From NCBI RefSeq assembly GCF_003589595.1, contig NW_020654748.1:4847280-4911279 (forward strand): DNA of 64,000 nucleotides. Reading direction: 5' to 3'. This document shows positions 1 to 11,834 of the stretch, one piece after another. Position 1 is the stretch's first letter; each line of letters starts with the position of its first letter. The stretch comes from Hyposmocoma kahamanoa (lineage: Eukaryota; Arthropoda; Insecta; Lepidoptera; Cosmopterigidae). The position numbers were made by a program, and so were the translations under genes. Below the pieces are notes generated by a model. It ran no database searches, was not told the DNA's origin, and saw nothing but the letters and a program-made list of their open reading frames with translations.

Positions 1-280
1 ATTGTGTAGGGTCTGTTTCTGTTAAAAATGTTTCGTATCTTAGGTTGTAAATATAAATAAAGTGTTTTCTGGAATTAACCCACATAACACTGACTTGAAA
101 TTACTATATGTAATGGAGCTTGGCCTTGTAAATTATAGCTTTCAGGCAAATGCCTTACGCTGCAGAGGCGCACGGAACTATTATATAGCAACGTTATTGA
201 AGCTTGTTGAATTTCATAATCAAATTTGCAATCGCATGGTATAAAATGGGACACAAAATGTGAACAATCGGAACGAATAA

Positions 281-740
281 TTTCAGTACAGAGTACTAGA
301 AAGACCGACCTCAAAAGTACGTGGAATTACGCCTATTTGCTAAGTTTTATTGAAATATCCCCTAGTTCGCCACTATACAGGACTTGACGCTGGGGATAAT
401 AAAAATAGGTTCTCACTACGACACTCACTCAAAGCATATTGAGAGAAAAACGCCTTGAATGGAAGAAATAGCAAAATTAACCATTAAAGTAATAGCTCCT
501 AAATTAAAGTTAGGTGCTATTTATAAAAGTGTATCTTCATGCGTGAACAGCCCCCTTCGAGGTAGATGATTTTCTTCAAAATGAAATGGGACCACTATGG
601 AAGTACCCCCTTTCCAACAAAAAAAGAATCATGCAAATCTGTTCACAAATACCGGAGTTATCGCGTAACATACATACAAAAAAAAAGAACATACAATCGA
701 ATTGCGAACCTCCTCTTTTTTTGAAGTCGGTTAAAAATGT
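281..740 (+). repeat. REP-C copy 1, about 0.46-kb interspersed repeat
   Basis: The copy begins near a CAGTACAGAGTACTA motif followed by CCGACCTCAAAAG and ends in TTTTTTGAAGTCGGTT, so its two ends carry an inverted ACCGACYTCAAAA motif. The same arrangement recurs at 5486-5707, 9341-9620 (minus), 21601-21705 (minus, partial), 28795-29275 and 61120-61385. No protein is encoded. The inverted ends suggest a non-autonomous DNA transposon, but I could not confirm a target duplication. The first 280 bases of the window hold nothing I recognise. Confidence 0.65.
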
Positions 741-1062
741 CTACTGGGACTATTTAGGTGTCCCATAAACGATTTTGGTACTTACGCGAAAGCAATTACT
801 GTATTACATTTCATCTAAATGAGGCTCTATAAATAGATAAAAGAAATAAAATGGTTTTTATCAACACAATAGACAGGAAAATGACAAAAACAGCTTAGTA
901 TTTGAAGAAAAGCCGTAGCAATTTGGCAGTTTTTTAGGCTTTATCTAGTTGATGTTCTTCACTGTAAACACCGTACTTTTAAATTTTAAAATTTATCTTT
1001 AAGGCTTATTTAAGTACTTTGAATGAAGCACAAAGTCAAATACATAATATAATCTAAACTAA

Positions 1063-1460
1063 TCTATACTAATATTATAAAAAGTAATTTCGTCTGTTCA
1101 GTTTTCACACCGAAACCGCTGAACCAACGTGAATGAATTTTGGTATAGAAATAGATAGAACATAGGACAAGCAGTAGATCTCCAGTTGCAGTTGCAGTGT
1201 CCCTCAGATCGTTGCGATTTAAAGCTCTACGTGGCACTGCAACAGCTATGGACAGAGTGTCGCTTAACACCAGGCGCACGATTTGTTCGTGCCGTCATTT
1301 GGTATCATAAAAAAAAGAACACAGGCTACTTTTTGTCACAAAAATAAATTTAAAAGGAGGTGATATAGGGGATGAAAGTTTGTAAGTATGGAGAACCGAT
1401 AAGGATAAAAATTAGTTTAAATGATGATTGTGTACGTTTATGCGTACTTTGCCATAGCTT
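1063..1460 (+). mobile_element. Helitron-like 5' end, interrupted by REP-B
   Basis: It starts with TCTATACTAATATTATAAA, a TC start of the kind found at the 5' end of many lepidopteran non-autonomous Helitrons, followed by a 'CCGAAACCGCTGAACCAA'-type segment. A related segment is in the element at 19858-20624, which ends in CTAG. REP-B has inserted at 1167-1315, and the element resumes after it with a GGAGGTGATATAGG segment. The CTAG 3' end is not visible here, so the downstream limit is approximate. Confidence 0.5.
1167..1315 (+). repeat. REP-B copy 1, internally deleted, with target duplication
   Basis: This copy has the family start (GCAGTAGA.CTCC), then jumps to the 3' half (TCAGATCGTTGCGATTTAAAG), and ends in an A tract after GGTATCAT. 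AGAACATAGG (1157-1166) and AGAACACAGG (1316-1325) flank it directly, a 10-bp duplication with one difference. A-tail plus target duplication means REP-B moves as a retroposon. It inserted into the Helitron-like sequence. Confidence 0.7.
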
Positions 1461-3788
1461 TAATATCTACTTTGTATACTATACTATTATTGGCGAAGCC
1501 TTCCCGCTGTGACCAGTTAATCTACGTAAAATATTACATTGTGTAAAGGAGGGAGGTTCTTTCGTCCGTTGGATGAGGTTACCAAAACAAGCCAAGTGAA
1601 ACTCCAAATTGTTCAGAAGATTTTTATTTTCATATTGTATGTCGCCAATACAATTTCACCCTATATGCGGAAGGACTCCTGGAAACCGTTCCGCGAGATG
1701 AGGTTTATTCACCCTATATGAGCGTACGAAATATCAGAAGATCCGGGTAGTAGTTCCCAAGAAGGGCCTCAACTTCGGGTTGCTTTACTGAGCTCTCTGA
1801 ATTCTTAGATTTCTCTTCACATTAACAAAATTGTGTTCGAGTAGTCACCATTCGAGGGAAAATCTTAACACCGCGATTCAGAAATAACCCCAAATGGGTC
1901 AATACCATCTAGCGGATTCTTAGAGAACTAAAAGTGAACAATCTGACTTAAGACCGTCTATTACATAAAGTAGGTTTGTTACAATTGTTCAAAAAACAAT
2001 TATTAAAAATATAAATATTTTACGTAGGCTAATATTCGTATTCTTAGGTTTTTTGCACAAATTAATTTTTAGTATAAGTGTTACGTTTTAGGTTTTATAA
2101 TTATTTGTCAGCTGATGGATCTATAGCCAATGCTCAAAAAATAAATAATAAATAATCGAGCTGTCAAAAGTAAAATAAATGAGAAAATGAAAATTATGAC
2201 GGAATTTTGAAATTACTGCTTTTATAAAAATTAATTTAAAATCCTGTTTAAGTACGCAATACAACATTGCGTTTCGAGTTTCTTAATTATTTGTTACTAT
2301 TTGTTGCCTTTGCTCAAATTCAATATTAAAAGGAAAAGGCAAAGGCTTGGAACCATAGAGACAAGTCTTGGTGATTTTTTTATTTTTATATTTATCCATG
2401 ACGTGCTTGCAGACAGCAGACTTTTTTACGCGACGGTATTTGACATACAGCTACCTAAATATTATGCTAAAATTTTTTAAATATATTAATATTTCATTAC
2501 AACAAAAACCCACAAAAATTAATGGTCTGAGACGATAAAATATCCCTTAGTTTATTATTACGTTCTTTTACACAAGATGAAGGATATAAAGACGCATGAA
2601 AGGGATGAATAAGGTACAGGACATCGGAAACGGATAAAGTCTATTGACAAAGTATGTTACCCGATGACATATTGGATGGACATATACCGTTATTAGAGCT
2701 TTTTCCTTTATCCTGGATATCATGTTTATGCATGTTTTTGGATATCCCTTAGTATACATTTCCCATTATAAATATTGTGTTATATGATAGTATTTTTTAC
2801 GGAATAGTGACTTTAGTGAGTAACTGGAAGGGCCCAGGGCACCGAAGCTTTTTTATTAGATATCCAGGTCAAGTCGATCGCAACTATTGTCTCCTAAATT
2901 CGGTCTCGGTCTTGCAGAATTGATCTTGTTCTTGGATCTGAAAGACAGTATCTGCGAGCCTCTCGCGTCTCGCAGTTAACTCAGACGTGGCTGTTGTTAG
3001 GTATTGATTTACTGGTTTTAATTCATTAATGTTATAATATGAAAAGCTATTGTATCGAGGATTATATTTTGAAATAAGTAGTTTCTTACTCACGTTCACG
3101 TTATTATATAACGTGAACCTGTAAAAGTGTAGTTAACTTTTAATCATTACAAATCAATATTAGGACAATAAAACTGAAAATAATATTGTTTCCATTGCAT
3201 CCGTGTAACTATTTTAAGATTGAGAAATTTGACTTAAGAGCAATATTACTTTAATGTCAAAGTGGCGTCATAGTACGAACTGAGTGAATAAATAGTCACA
3301 AAGCTGCCAATAAAACATCATAGTTTTAACATGATACGAAAAGTCAATGTAAGGTTAAAGTAATATTGTTTTAAGAGGTTGTGGTAGGCCCCCTGCCACT
3401 TACCCGTCGCCCTGAAACAGAGATTTTTATTTCTCACGTGCCTGTAACATTATCAGCACCGTCAACTTTTAAAACCGAAACGCTCATATTATTGCTTGGC
3501 ATCAGAAATAGGTAGTGTAAGGTGATAGTACTTCCTTAGACGAACTCTTTTACATAGAGCTTAACTGTTACTAAAAAATATTCAAAAGAATATAATATTA
3601 TAAACATTTATTGTGATGAATAACATAGTAAGAAATTTGGATGGATCATAAAGCAATATCAAATTAATTTCATTTTCAATTTCGTTTCTCAATGTATTGT
3701 AGTACCTATAATTGTAATAATGGTGGATTGTAAAAATTCAAAATTAATCTTTTAGAGTTAATCTTTGAGAGTCTAAAATAGCTATAAA
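1461..3788. other. No recognisable feature
   Basis: AT-rich sequence with only short open frames and no motif, repeat family or tRNA-like box that I recognise. Confidence 0.6.
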
Positions 3789-3985
3789 AATAAATAATAA
3801 CACACACTCATAGCCCTGCACTAGGGAAACCCTGCGTCGCGGGTGCCATGGACACACATAGACAATCACAAATTACACCCAAACTCTTGAGGGAAATAAA
3901 TGTAGGCCATACAAATATTCACCTGGCCCCGGAAACGAACCTTTACGTGGCAGACCCAGAACCGTTCGGCCACAGAGGCAGTTAA
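3789..3985 (-). mobile_element. SINE-A copy 1 (tRNA-derived SINE)
   Basis: Read on the minus strand it has a tRNA-like head with box A TGGCCGAACGG, a degraded box B, the family body (ATTTGTATGGCCTACATTTA, then a CCATGGCACCCGCGAC segment) and a TTATTATT tail. It is more diverged than the later copies and the box B region is damaged (AACGAACC opposite the usual GGAATCGAACC). Confidence 0.85.
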
Positions 3986-4326
3986 CTTTTCTCTTTATTG
4001 CTTATGATTATTATCTATATATGATGATGATAATCTGGTTGTAATTATGTAAGTATAAGTCAAGGATGGAACACGCTGTATTGATTTTACGATTGTCGTG
4101 GTTACTCACTAAGTGATTATCACTAATTACAGGTTACTTAAAACTGTATGGCTTCTGTTTTTTTCCTGATTTTTTAGAACCGTTACACGCTCCTTGGCCA
4201 CGGGTTGTCTGTTGGGTGTAACCATTCCGAAACGTCGGAAAAGTAAAAAAAAGTTGTACCGTGGTATGCCTGGAAGAATCTTGCGTAGAAGTTGCAGTGT
4301 CGTCCAGCAAAGTCCTATCACCTTAC

Positions 4327-4540
4327 CTTAAGCAGTAATGTGAGCATTACTGCGTTCTGGTTTTGAAGGGTAAGGGTGTTAGTTACTTGCCAAGTTATGT
4401 CTCAGGGTGACGAGCGCAGTGGCAGTGCCCCTCAAATCTTTGTGATTTAAAGCTCTATTGGCACTGTAACTGTTATGGACAGGCGTGTCGCTTTTCGCCA
4501 AGCGCACGACTTGTACGTCCTGTCATTTGTTATCATCACA
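4327..4540 (+). repeat. REP-B copy 2, 5'-truncated
   Basis: Starts at AAGCAGTAATGTGAGCATTA and runs through TGTCTCAGGGTGACG, GGCACTGTAACTGTTATGG and GCGCACGACTTG to the TTATCATC end. The first part of the family (GCAGTAGAGCTCC) is missing. Confidence 0.8.
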
Positions 4541-5485
4541 GATAATATAGTGAAAAAAAATTATCTATTGACTCTCGCCTTAAAAGCCCCATATTGTATT
4601 TATCGCTGAAGAAATGCATAGGCAAAGAAATTCAGTCCTGATTACGTCACGTAAAGAACGAAACTCCCTTCTACAAGCTAATCATAATCATTTTTATCAT
4701 TAATAAGTTAGTAGAATCGTTTAAGACGCTAAGCACATTATCGAAACTCGTACCCGGAAATTGACTAAGCCTTATTATATAGGTATCCACACAGTTTACC
4801 AATTTACCAGCTTGTTAGGCATTTATTGTCTTCTCGCACAACTATCTGATGAAATAATTGTGTATTTAACTATTACAAAAGTGTATTAAATATTATATTA
4901 GTAATATCTTAGACAAAATTTAGACACAAAATAATATCTTACGTTATTATTATTTCCGTAATGCACTGCCCATTACTTTTTCTTTGGCAGACAAAAGATG
5001 TTATAAATAATTTTTTTTCGTACGGTTTTTCCATTCTTAAAGTGGAAAAGGCAAAGGCACTTATGCACTATATAGTCTAGACTGAGAGTAATTTCTTTCT
5101 TATGTTTCATTACAAGATTACAAGTCTTCGATAGTATTTCTTACAAAATGAAATAGACCTGGATAACAATATTGATTTTTTAGGAGATCTGGTAAAGATC
5201 GCGAGATATTTTCAGGGGTTTTGTAAGTGTCGAAGGTGGTCAATGAGGATTATTTTGTAGAGTTGGGATTGTTCGGAATTTCATAGAAAAAAATGTTTAT
5301 GCGATCTTCATCTTTTTAGTCGAGATACTGCTTTTTTTAAATAACGCTTGTTAATTTTAAGACAAGCTATGTAATATTTGTGCTAGGGTTTCCCGCTCTT
5401 CCTTATGCTACTGTAACTAAGTTTCAAATAAAATAATCAAAACAAATATTGATAGCAAGTGAAAATTTACATTAAAAACATTGAA
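4541..5485. other. No recognisable feature
   Basis: AT-rich sequence with no supported gene or repeat. Confidence 0.55.
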
Positions 5486-5707
5486 CAATAATCTCAGTAC
5501 ACAGTACTAAAAAACCGACCTCAAAAGTCATTCATCCCCTAGTTTGCTACCCTGAGGACCACTTCTGAAATACCCTCTTTCCAACAAAAAAGATTCATCA
5601 AAATCGGTCCACAAAAGTGATCGCGTAACGTACATACAGAAAAACCCGCAAAAAACGCGTAACATACAGTTAAATTGAGAACCTCCTTTTTCTGAAGTTG
5701 GTTAAAA
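5486..5707 (+). repeat. REP-C copy 2, internally deleted
   Basis: Both ends are kept (CAGTACACAGTACTA with ACCGACCTCAAAAG, and TTTTTCTGAAGTTGGTTAAAA) but about half of the interior of copy 1 is missing. Confidence 0.6.
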
Positions 5708-5939
5708 ACTAAATTATCTGATATTTTCCTTTTTTTCTAGATTTACTAGTGTTTTGGTCGTTATTTATTAACCATTGTGTTTGTGTTTCTAAGTTAAATA
5801 ACTTGCCCAAGTTTTGTGACTTGTGAAAGTTTGAAAACAGAATCTAAGTTTATTTTTTGTTTCCCTATATTTACTATTAAACTTTCGACTGTTGTTACGA
5901 ACTTTATGCCTTTGCTTTGTTTGTTTCCTGCAATAAATA

Positions 5940-6380
5940 AAACTAATCTCTTCTCGTTGGTGTTGCAAAAAGCGATAAAGATAATATCAAGAAATTATTC
6001 ACCTTTGTTTGGTTTTCAACGATAAATTAGGTATTTGTTTATCGCTAGATTATCTATCGAAATATTTTGGCGTTAGTGTTTTAAAAAACGATAAAAAAAA
6101 TCAAGACTATTCACTTTCGTTTGATTATATATTATATATTCTCATTAATATCCTAAAAAGCTCGTTAATATCCTAAAAAGCAATTAAAAAATTTTCTTTG
6201 ATTTCCAGAGTAGGTCAATAATTTCCAGCGATATATAAAACTATCATAATTCTCATTGGTGTCGTAAATAGCGACAAAGAAAATGTCCAGAAAATATCCG
6301 TCTTTGTTTGGTTTTCAATGGTACATAGAACTATTCTATACATTCCTGTCGATATTTTAAAAAACAAAACAGAGAAAAAA
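5940..6380. repeat. Degenerate tandem-like repeat
   Basis: A loose unit recurs three to four times: a 'TTGGTGT.GCAAAAAGCGATAAAG' type start, a TATTCACCTTTG segment, then TTTGGTTTTCAACG. Starts lie near 5955, 6070, 6255 and 6342, at uneven spacing. At 6141-6181 a 20-bp unit containing TTAATATCCTAAAAAGC is repeated directly. Confidence 0.4.
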
Positions 6381-6407
6381 TTGAAATGTAGGTTTCCTTA
6401 CCTACTT

Positions 6408-6622
6408 CTGCCGCCAAGCAGTAATGTCAGCATTACTGTGTTCCGGTTTTGAAGGGTAAGGGTGCTTGTCAACTTATGTCTCAGGGTGACGGGCGCAGCG
6501 GCAGTGCCCCTCAGATCTTTACGATTTAAACCTCGTGTGTGGCACTGCAACTGTTATAGACAGGTGTATAGCTTACCATCAGGTGCACGACTTGTTCGTC
6601 CCGTCACTTGATATTATGAAAA
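6408..6622 (+). repeat. REP-B copy 3, 5'-truncated
   Basis: Starts at GCCGCCAAGCAGTAATGTCA and ends with CCCGTCACTTGATATTATG plus an A-rich tail. Confidence 0.8.
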
Positions 6623-6637
6623 AACATATTAGAAAAG

Positions 6638-6712
6638 CTTTCCTCCGAGAATCGAACCCAGGACCTTCTCATTTAGTGAGTATCTTGTTAACCGCCAAGC
6701 CAGTGAGCTTGT
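6638..6712 (-). repeat. tRNA-like SINE head, decayed
   Basis: The minus strand has a box B-like GGTTCGATTCTC and, about 35 bases upstream, a box A-like TTGGCGGTTAAC. I see no acceptor stem, so this is more likely a SINE relic than a tRNA gene. Confidence 0.35.
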
Positions 6713-7364
6713 CTATTGCGTACAAATTGCGACTGTATATTTATTATGCTTTTTGTTGTTTTTTATCGCATAATCAATTCTCAACCGAAATTATCAAGTA
6801 TGTTTATTTATCTATCAAACCTTTATTGTACACAAAACAGTACATATAGTGAACTTAATACAGTTAAGCATTCTTTACCAGTGAACCGGAGTTGAGCTGG
6901 GTTCAAAACAACTAACATGCGGTGCATAACATAACAAAGTAAGATTAAAAACAGATAGATCGGGCAAAAGTTTATAAATTTACACACATAAATATACATG
7001 CAATGTATAACATATAATACATGACTAATGGTATCGTTATTTTCGATAATTTTTAAATATTTCTTAAATGTAACAATTTCATTGGATGCAGATGGAGACT
7101 TGAAAATGTAATTGCGAAGTAGTTGCTTCAAAGCTATAAGCTTTTCAGTATGGGGTAGCTGAGCGATCCAGAGTCGTATTGCCTGAAGAATAAATTATTT
7201 TTAATCAATAATTAGTCAGGAATTAGAAGAGTCAGTTTGCACCCAAATATTAAAACTTATTTAATTTGAAATGTACGTTTCAATATTACAATACATTTCA
7301 AGTATGTTTTATGTAGGTAACCAAAAGAGGGTTTATTTACTTTATCAAAGGCTTTGTGTACAAA

Positions 7365-7500
7365 CTTCGACGACCTTGGCGCCTAGCGGTTTGCACTGTG
7401 GGCGCCAGATGAGGAAATCCCTGGTGGTTGATCCCTGAAAATGAACTTTCATAAATTGGTTCTGGTTTGAGTATTTCGGATAGTGTTCCGGAGTGAATTC
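7365..7500 (+). repeat. Old tRNA-derived SINE relic (SINE-F-like)
   Basis: Contains GCGGTTTGCACTGTG, a degraded box B (GGTTGATCCCTG) and then GAACTTTCATAAATTG. The order matches the better SINE-F copies at 43965 and 46374. Confidence 0.45.
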
Positions 7501-7885
7501 CGATGATCTGGTACTTATAGTACAAGGAATTCCCTATTTTAGGACCTCCATTATTCTATCCCATCTTCCATTATTCGTCCATCCACTGAGATTATATTCC
7601 AATTGTAATGATATTTGTTATTCTTCTAAAATGTAATTGCAATGGCAGTTGAGCCTCAACAGAGTGTCAGTGGAATGCCAGTGAAGGAATTAATCAATCA
7701 ATTAAATAATCGAACAATCACTAATGATCGATTTTGCCTACTGAAATTAACTTAGAACTTATTATGCAAATTTTAATTTTTATCTCGCATAGGTAATCAA
7801 CAATTTAATCTTCAAATTCATTTCAACTGCATTTAAATTTTTTTGGTGTTCTGCTCTTCGATGCTAGCCATTGGGCCTACCTGCC

Positions 7886-8081
7886 GCGTCCAGCCTCCAT
7901 GGATGACCAGCGGACTGTCTGTCCAAATGTAGTCAGGAGTAGTCATCTGCTCACGTCAGAGGTTTATTCAGGACTGCCCTCGTCGTCCATTGCCAAAAGA
8001 AAGTGAATCGTCTTTTTTTGAGTTCCTGTTAGACTAGTGAAGTGTCTTTATGGCATGTGGTCATCCATGGAGGCTGGACGC
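7886..8081. mobile_element. MITE-5, inverted-repeat element with 24-bp perfect ends
   Basis: 7886-7909 and 8058-8081 are perfect inverted copies (core CCAGCCTCCATGGATGACC) around 148 bp of non-coding sequence. A related end occurs at about 63671-63701 (CATCCATGGAGGCCAGACGC). I did not find a clear target duplication. Confidence 0.65.
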
Positions 8082-9340
8082 TACAATATCAAATGTTTAA
8101 AATCCTGCCATTAACATTCAATCAAACACTCTTTCGACACACAGCTGAGATGATTTAAAATTAGCAGACTTGGGGCACATGTACTTGGTATGGCTGTCTG
8201 GCAGATTATAATAATATTATTTTCACCTCACTAGCTCGGAAATGCTTTATTTCTCATTAGAAAAGCGCTAAAGCGTTTTTTTCACGCTAGTGTGGAAAAA
8301 GTTTTTGAAATTCGAACTTGACGATGGACTGTGGTACACCTTAACTTTTCCTTTCAATGAAAATGTTTCTCGTACATTATTAATTTAAATAAATTTATCG
8401 TACAATATTTATGTAACATAAATCCTTTGGTATATTTTATTCTTATTATTTTTGACAGTAAATTGACTACGATAACTAGTTTTGTTTATAAAATAATTTT
8501 ATGATATATGAATGAATAAAAGTGATTTGCTATAGTTCAACTGTTTTTCTCTCATGTACCATTTTCCTCGCTGTAGGGACGTGAAAAGTTGTGTGTTTCG
8601 CTCGGCAGCAAAGTTGTTTTGCATCTCGTACCTTGAAACCCTCGCTACGCGCAGGATTCTGTTATTGAATCTTAGATATCTTCGCTTGCTCAGTTTCAAC
8701 TTTGCAGCCTTGCAGAACAAATAACTATTACAAAACAAAGTATCAATGTCATCGAAATAAAAATCAATCTCGCCACACACATGTCCACTGGCAAGGTAAG
8801 AGCGAGACAGGCATACGACAGATAGAAGTCGCAGTCTCTGGCACACATCGATAATGAGCAACTGAAATAACTACAATTTTGTTACACGGCCAAGTGCAAA
8901 ATATCGGTCAAGTTTGCCGTGTTTAATCGTTCCACTATAAAAGCTCGTTTGTTTTGCTATTTGTTGTTAATTATTTGGCTATAAACTTTCAGTGCTTGTT
9001 ATTTATTTGACTAATTTAGTATGCGATAAAGTATGTCACTTAGGGCAGATATATGGCGACGATAAGCTAGTGCTGAAGTTGCCGGCAGGTAATGAGGCAG
9101 TGGAAGACATTTTTCGTTTAATACTTCTACTATATCTGAAAATAATTTACGTACACAATCCGATGGGGTCGGGATCGTGTTTTTTCATCCTGTCACCAAT
9201 GGCAGGTAGACATAGGATATATAGAAAGAACAGGAAACCCATGTGGTAATTATATATTTTATTAGTGATAAGGTTCACTATTCAACAACAGTAGTTTAAT
9301 CCATGGGTGACGATGGAGGTATTTAGTTGTACAGTTTTTT
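8082..9340. other. No recognisable feature
   Basis: AT-rich, with short chance reading frames only. The frame at 8499-8861 (minus, 120 residues) has no domain I recognise. Confidence 0.5.
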
Positions 9341-9620
9341 ATTAACTGACTTCGAAAAAAGGAGGAGGTTGTCAATTTGACTGTTTTTTGTATACAGCAC
9401 GGTTACGCGATTGCTCAGGCATTGAATAATTCCTTTTTTTTTGTTAAAAAGAAGGTACCTCAGTATTGGTACCATTTAAATTTGAATAAAATATTCCACT
9501 TCTAAGAGTGGCAAACTAGGAGATGGATCCGGTTTCGTGCACTTTCCGGTAACCGATTTCAATAAAACTTGGCAAATAGATGTAATTCCTCGAACTTTTG
9601 CGGTCGTTTTTTTTTATTTA
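9341..9620 (-). repeat. REP-C copy 3
   Basis: Reverse orientation: begins AACTGACTTCGAAAAAAGG and continues to ACTTTTGCGGTCG. The interior shows GGTAACCGATTTCAATAAAA, shared with copies at 28795 and 61120. Confidence 0.6.
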
Positions 9621-9767
9621 CTATTTATATTCTTTTATTATTTACTTTATTGAATGTCATAACGTTTTTACTACCATGATGGTCACATTTTTTTTTGTCA
9701 AACTTCGCTATTAGTTTGTTATTATTATTGATAATGAGACTCGTACAAACATAAAGCAAAATTTTTT

Positions 9768-9990
9768 GAACTGACTGTACTCGAACCAACGTCTGTTGCT
9801 TCCCAGTGGCCACCGCTCTTACGACAGAGCCACACATCGAGTCAGTTGGAGCAGAATTAAGAATTTCTCTATATACTAGTTTTTACCGTAACGCCACCTG
9901 TGAGAAACTTACGAAAGTTTCTTCCCTGAGCCAGGTACCTTCAGAGCTACAACACGACTGACAGAGATGTCGCTATAATAAATCCAATGA
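9768..9990 (-). mobile_element. SINE-G copy 1 (tRNA-related SINE)
   Basis: On the minus strand there is a tRNA-like part with box B GTTGGTTCGAGT, preceded by a TTTCTCACAGGTGGCGTTAC segment. The shared 'cgccatctgtgagaaa' part is also in copies at 21385, 32140 and 43545. The tRNA-like part lies at the downstream end of the element, opposite to the usual SINE layout. Confidence 0.55.
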
Positions 9991-10084
9991 TTATTTTATT
10001 GAAAATCATAGTGTTTTTTTTAAATTTAATTTCAGGGATTTTGTACTAAAGAACATTCAAAATTAACATATAAATAAAATGAAC

Positions 10085-10150
10085 ATATAAAATATAAAAA
10101 AAAAAATTAAAAAAAATATAAAAAAAATATAAAAAAAAATATAAAAAATA
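10085..10150. repeat. A-rich low-complexity tract
   Basis: Runs of A interrupted by TAT at irregular intervals. Confidence 0.8.
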
Positions 10151-10194
10151 ATTTCATTAAAAAAGAAGATATTCATTAATATTATCCTTAGAAC

Positions 10195-10430
10195 TAAGTC
10201 CAAACTTATGGTACCACGATTTCGTTTAACTAAGGTAAACGATTCTTTTATGGGGTGTTGTTTTACAATAAGATTCCGGAGAATATATTAAGATTATCAT
10301 TTCCTAAGTTTAAAACTTACAATAAAAGTATTTTAATTGAAAAGTCAAAGTCAAGTTACAAAATTGAAGAGTATGTTTTAGATAAAGAAGTATCGAAAGA
10401 CAACAAGAGTCTAGATTCCACACAATTATA
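10195..10430 (+). pseudogene. LINE ORF2 C-terminal remnant (Jockey/CR1-like)
   Basis: Conceptual translation shows FRLTKVNDSF, then after a frameshift FYNKIPENI, followed by a KTY.KS.LIEKS segment. This is the conserved tail after the reverse transcriptase of some insect LINEs. The related copy at 60000-60240 shares the FYNKIPE... core and the same 3' flanking block (GAGTTTCTTGCTCGTTCTTC here, about 10478). No catalytic domain is present. The family assignment rests on my recognition of this tail. Confidence 0.55.
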
Positions 10431-10709
10431 ATTCAAAGTGTATTCCATAGCATTTAAGTTTATTTGAAAAAAGCAATCCCTAGAGTTTCTTGCTCGTTCT
10501 TCTCAGGGATGTCAGCGTAGTGAACGAGCAGTGACTTAAAAAATGTCGTTTTCATGTAAATATTTTACCTATGGACTAAACGATTATTTAACTTTCATTT
10601 TGACTTCATTCATTGCAATATTTAAATAACGATACGTGTAAAGATTCTACGCCATTCTAACTCAGATAGATCCTGGTAGCCGTCCCCACAAGGATTTGAG
10701 TTATAGTGG

Positions 10710-10894
10710 ACTAAGAGTCCTATTCCAGAACTCCACTCAATACTGAAGTCATGACTTGAGTATTGCAGTGAGCACTGAAAATCATACTCAAGTCCTTGCC
10801 ATTAGGGTCGTATTTCCAGTGCTTGAAATCATACTCAAGTCTGCTCAAATCCTGACTTGAGCATTGAGTAGAGTTCTAGAATACGACCCTTAGT
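10710..10894. mobile_element. MITE-4, fold-back inverted-repeat element
   Basis: The two ends are imperfect inverted copies over about 45 bp (left ACTAAGAGTCCTATTCCAGA; right, reversed, ACTAAGGGTCGTATTCTAGA). Interior motifs (GGGTCGTATT, ATCATACTCAAGTC) are themselves repeated, so most of the element can fold on itself. No coding potential and no clear target duplication. Confidence 0.6.
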
Positions 10895-10899
10895 ACGGC

Positions 10900-11640
10900 T
10901 TTAAGTTATACAATCAAAAATCTACATACGAGGAAAAATCTTAACACCGTTGAAATCTCTGTGCCATCTTTTCTAAGTTAGATATTTCTGTGAATCTGTG
11001 GTAGCAACAGCTCTTGCTGACGGTGCAAGAAAACTTATTAATGATAAATCTGCACGTTGAAGAAGGTTTAAACCCCTTTAGAAACATATGATATCTCCAA
11101 CCCGCATTAGGGCAGCGTAAAATAGATAAGATAGATAGTTATATGGTTTATTTATCACAAAACACACACATGCGATACACGAACAAAAATAAAAAAAATA
11201 ATCGAAAAAAACAATAGTACAAAAAAGTAACACTGCATAAATACAATATAAACAATAAAACAAGATATCTTTAAATTAAAAAAAAGAAAAGGTCAAATAA
11301 CAAAAAGGATAAACACAGAAATATGTGAGGCATTACCACGGCATTACAATAAAAGCTTACAACGCACTGAATGTGTGGTGATAAAAAGTTCGTAGCTCAG
11401 CGAAATTGTTGCTCAATTAGAGCAACATGTACTGATATTCTGCTACGCCCGAGAATAGCAGACAACGGCGAAACCGCTGCGCGGCAGTGAGTGCGTAACA
11501 GGGTACAATCATGTTTAATTTTGTGGTTAGTACTGTTGGTAGTTTGTGTCCACGTGGTAACAATAATAGATTAAATTAGTATAGAGGAGACCCATGTTCA
11601 ACAGTGGGACACACAATGAGTTGATGTTGATAAAAAATGT
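10900..11640. other. No firm feature
   Basis: A small piece near 11058-11120 resembles the 3' body of SINE-E (GTTGAAGAAGGTTTAAACCC, CCAACCCGCATTAGG). A phrase near 11590 (CCCATGTTCAACAGTGGGAC) resembles the 3' end of an RTE-type LINE. Both are too short to call. Confidence 0.35.
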
Positions 11641-11644
11641 GCCA

Positions 11645-11812
11645 GACAACCACACTAATAAAATCTTAAGCTATTGGACACTGCCTAAAACATTCAGCCC
11701 AAACCCAATTTAGAGACGTACAATTCTCAAATTAGTCCTACAGGGAATCGAACACGGGACTACCTTATCTAGGGTCCTTGATGCAAACCGTTGGGCCAGT
11801 CAGGGATGATGA
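11645..11812 (-). mobile_element. tRNA-derived SINE, other family
   Basis: Minus strand: box A TGGCCCAACGG and box B GTTCGATTCCC about 45 bases apart, followed by a non-tRNA body with a TTTGGGCTGAATG segment. The element lacks tRNA acceptor-stem pairing and continues past the tRNA-like head, as expected for a SINE. Confidence 0.45.
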
Positions 11813-11834
11813 TTAAAGGCAACTATTAATAATA

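Noticed and set aside
8499..8861. 120-residue minus-strand frame as a host gene
   Set aside because: No domain, no homologous copy, no splice context that I could support; treated as chance.
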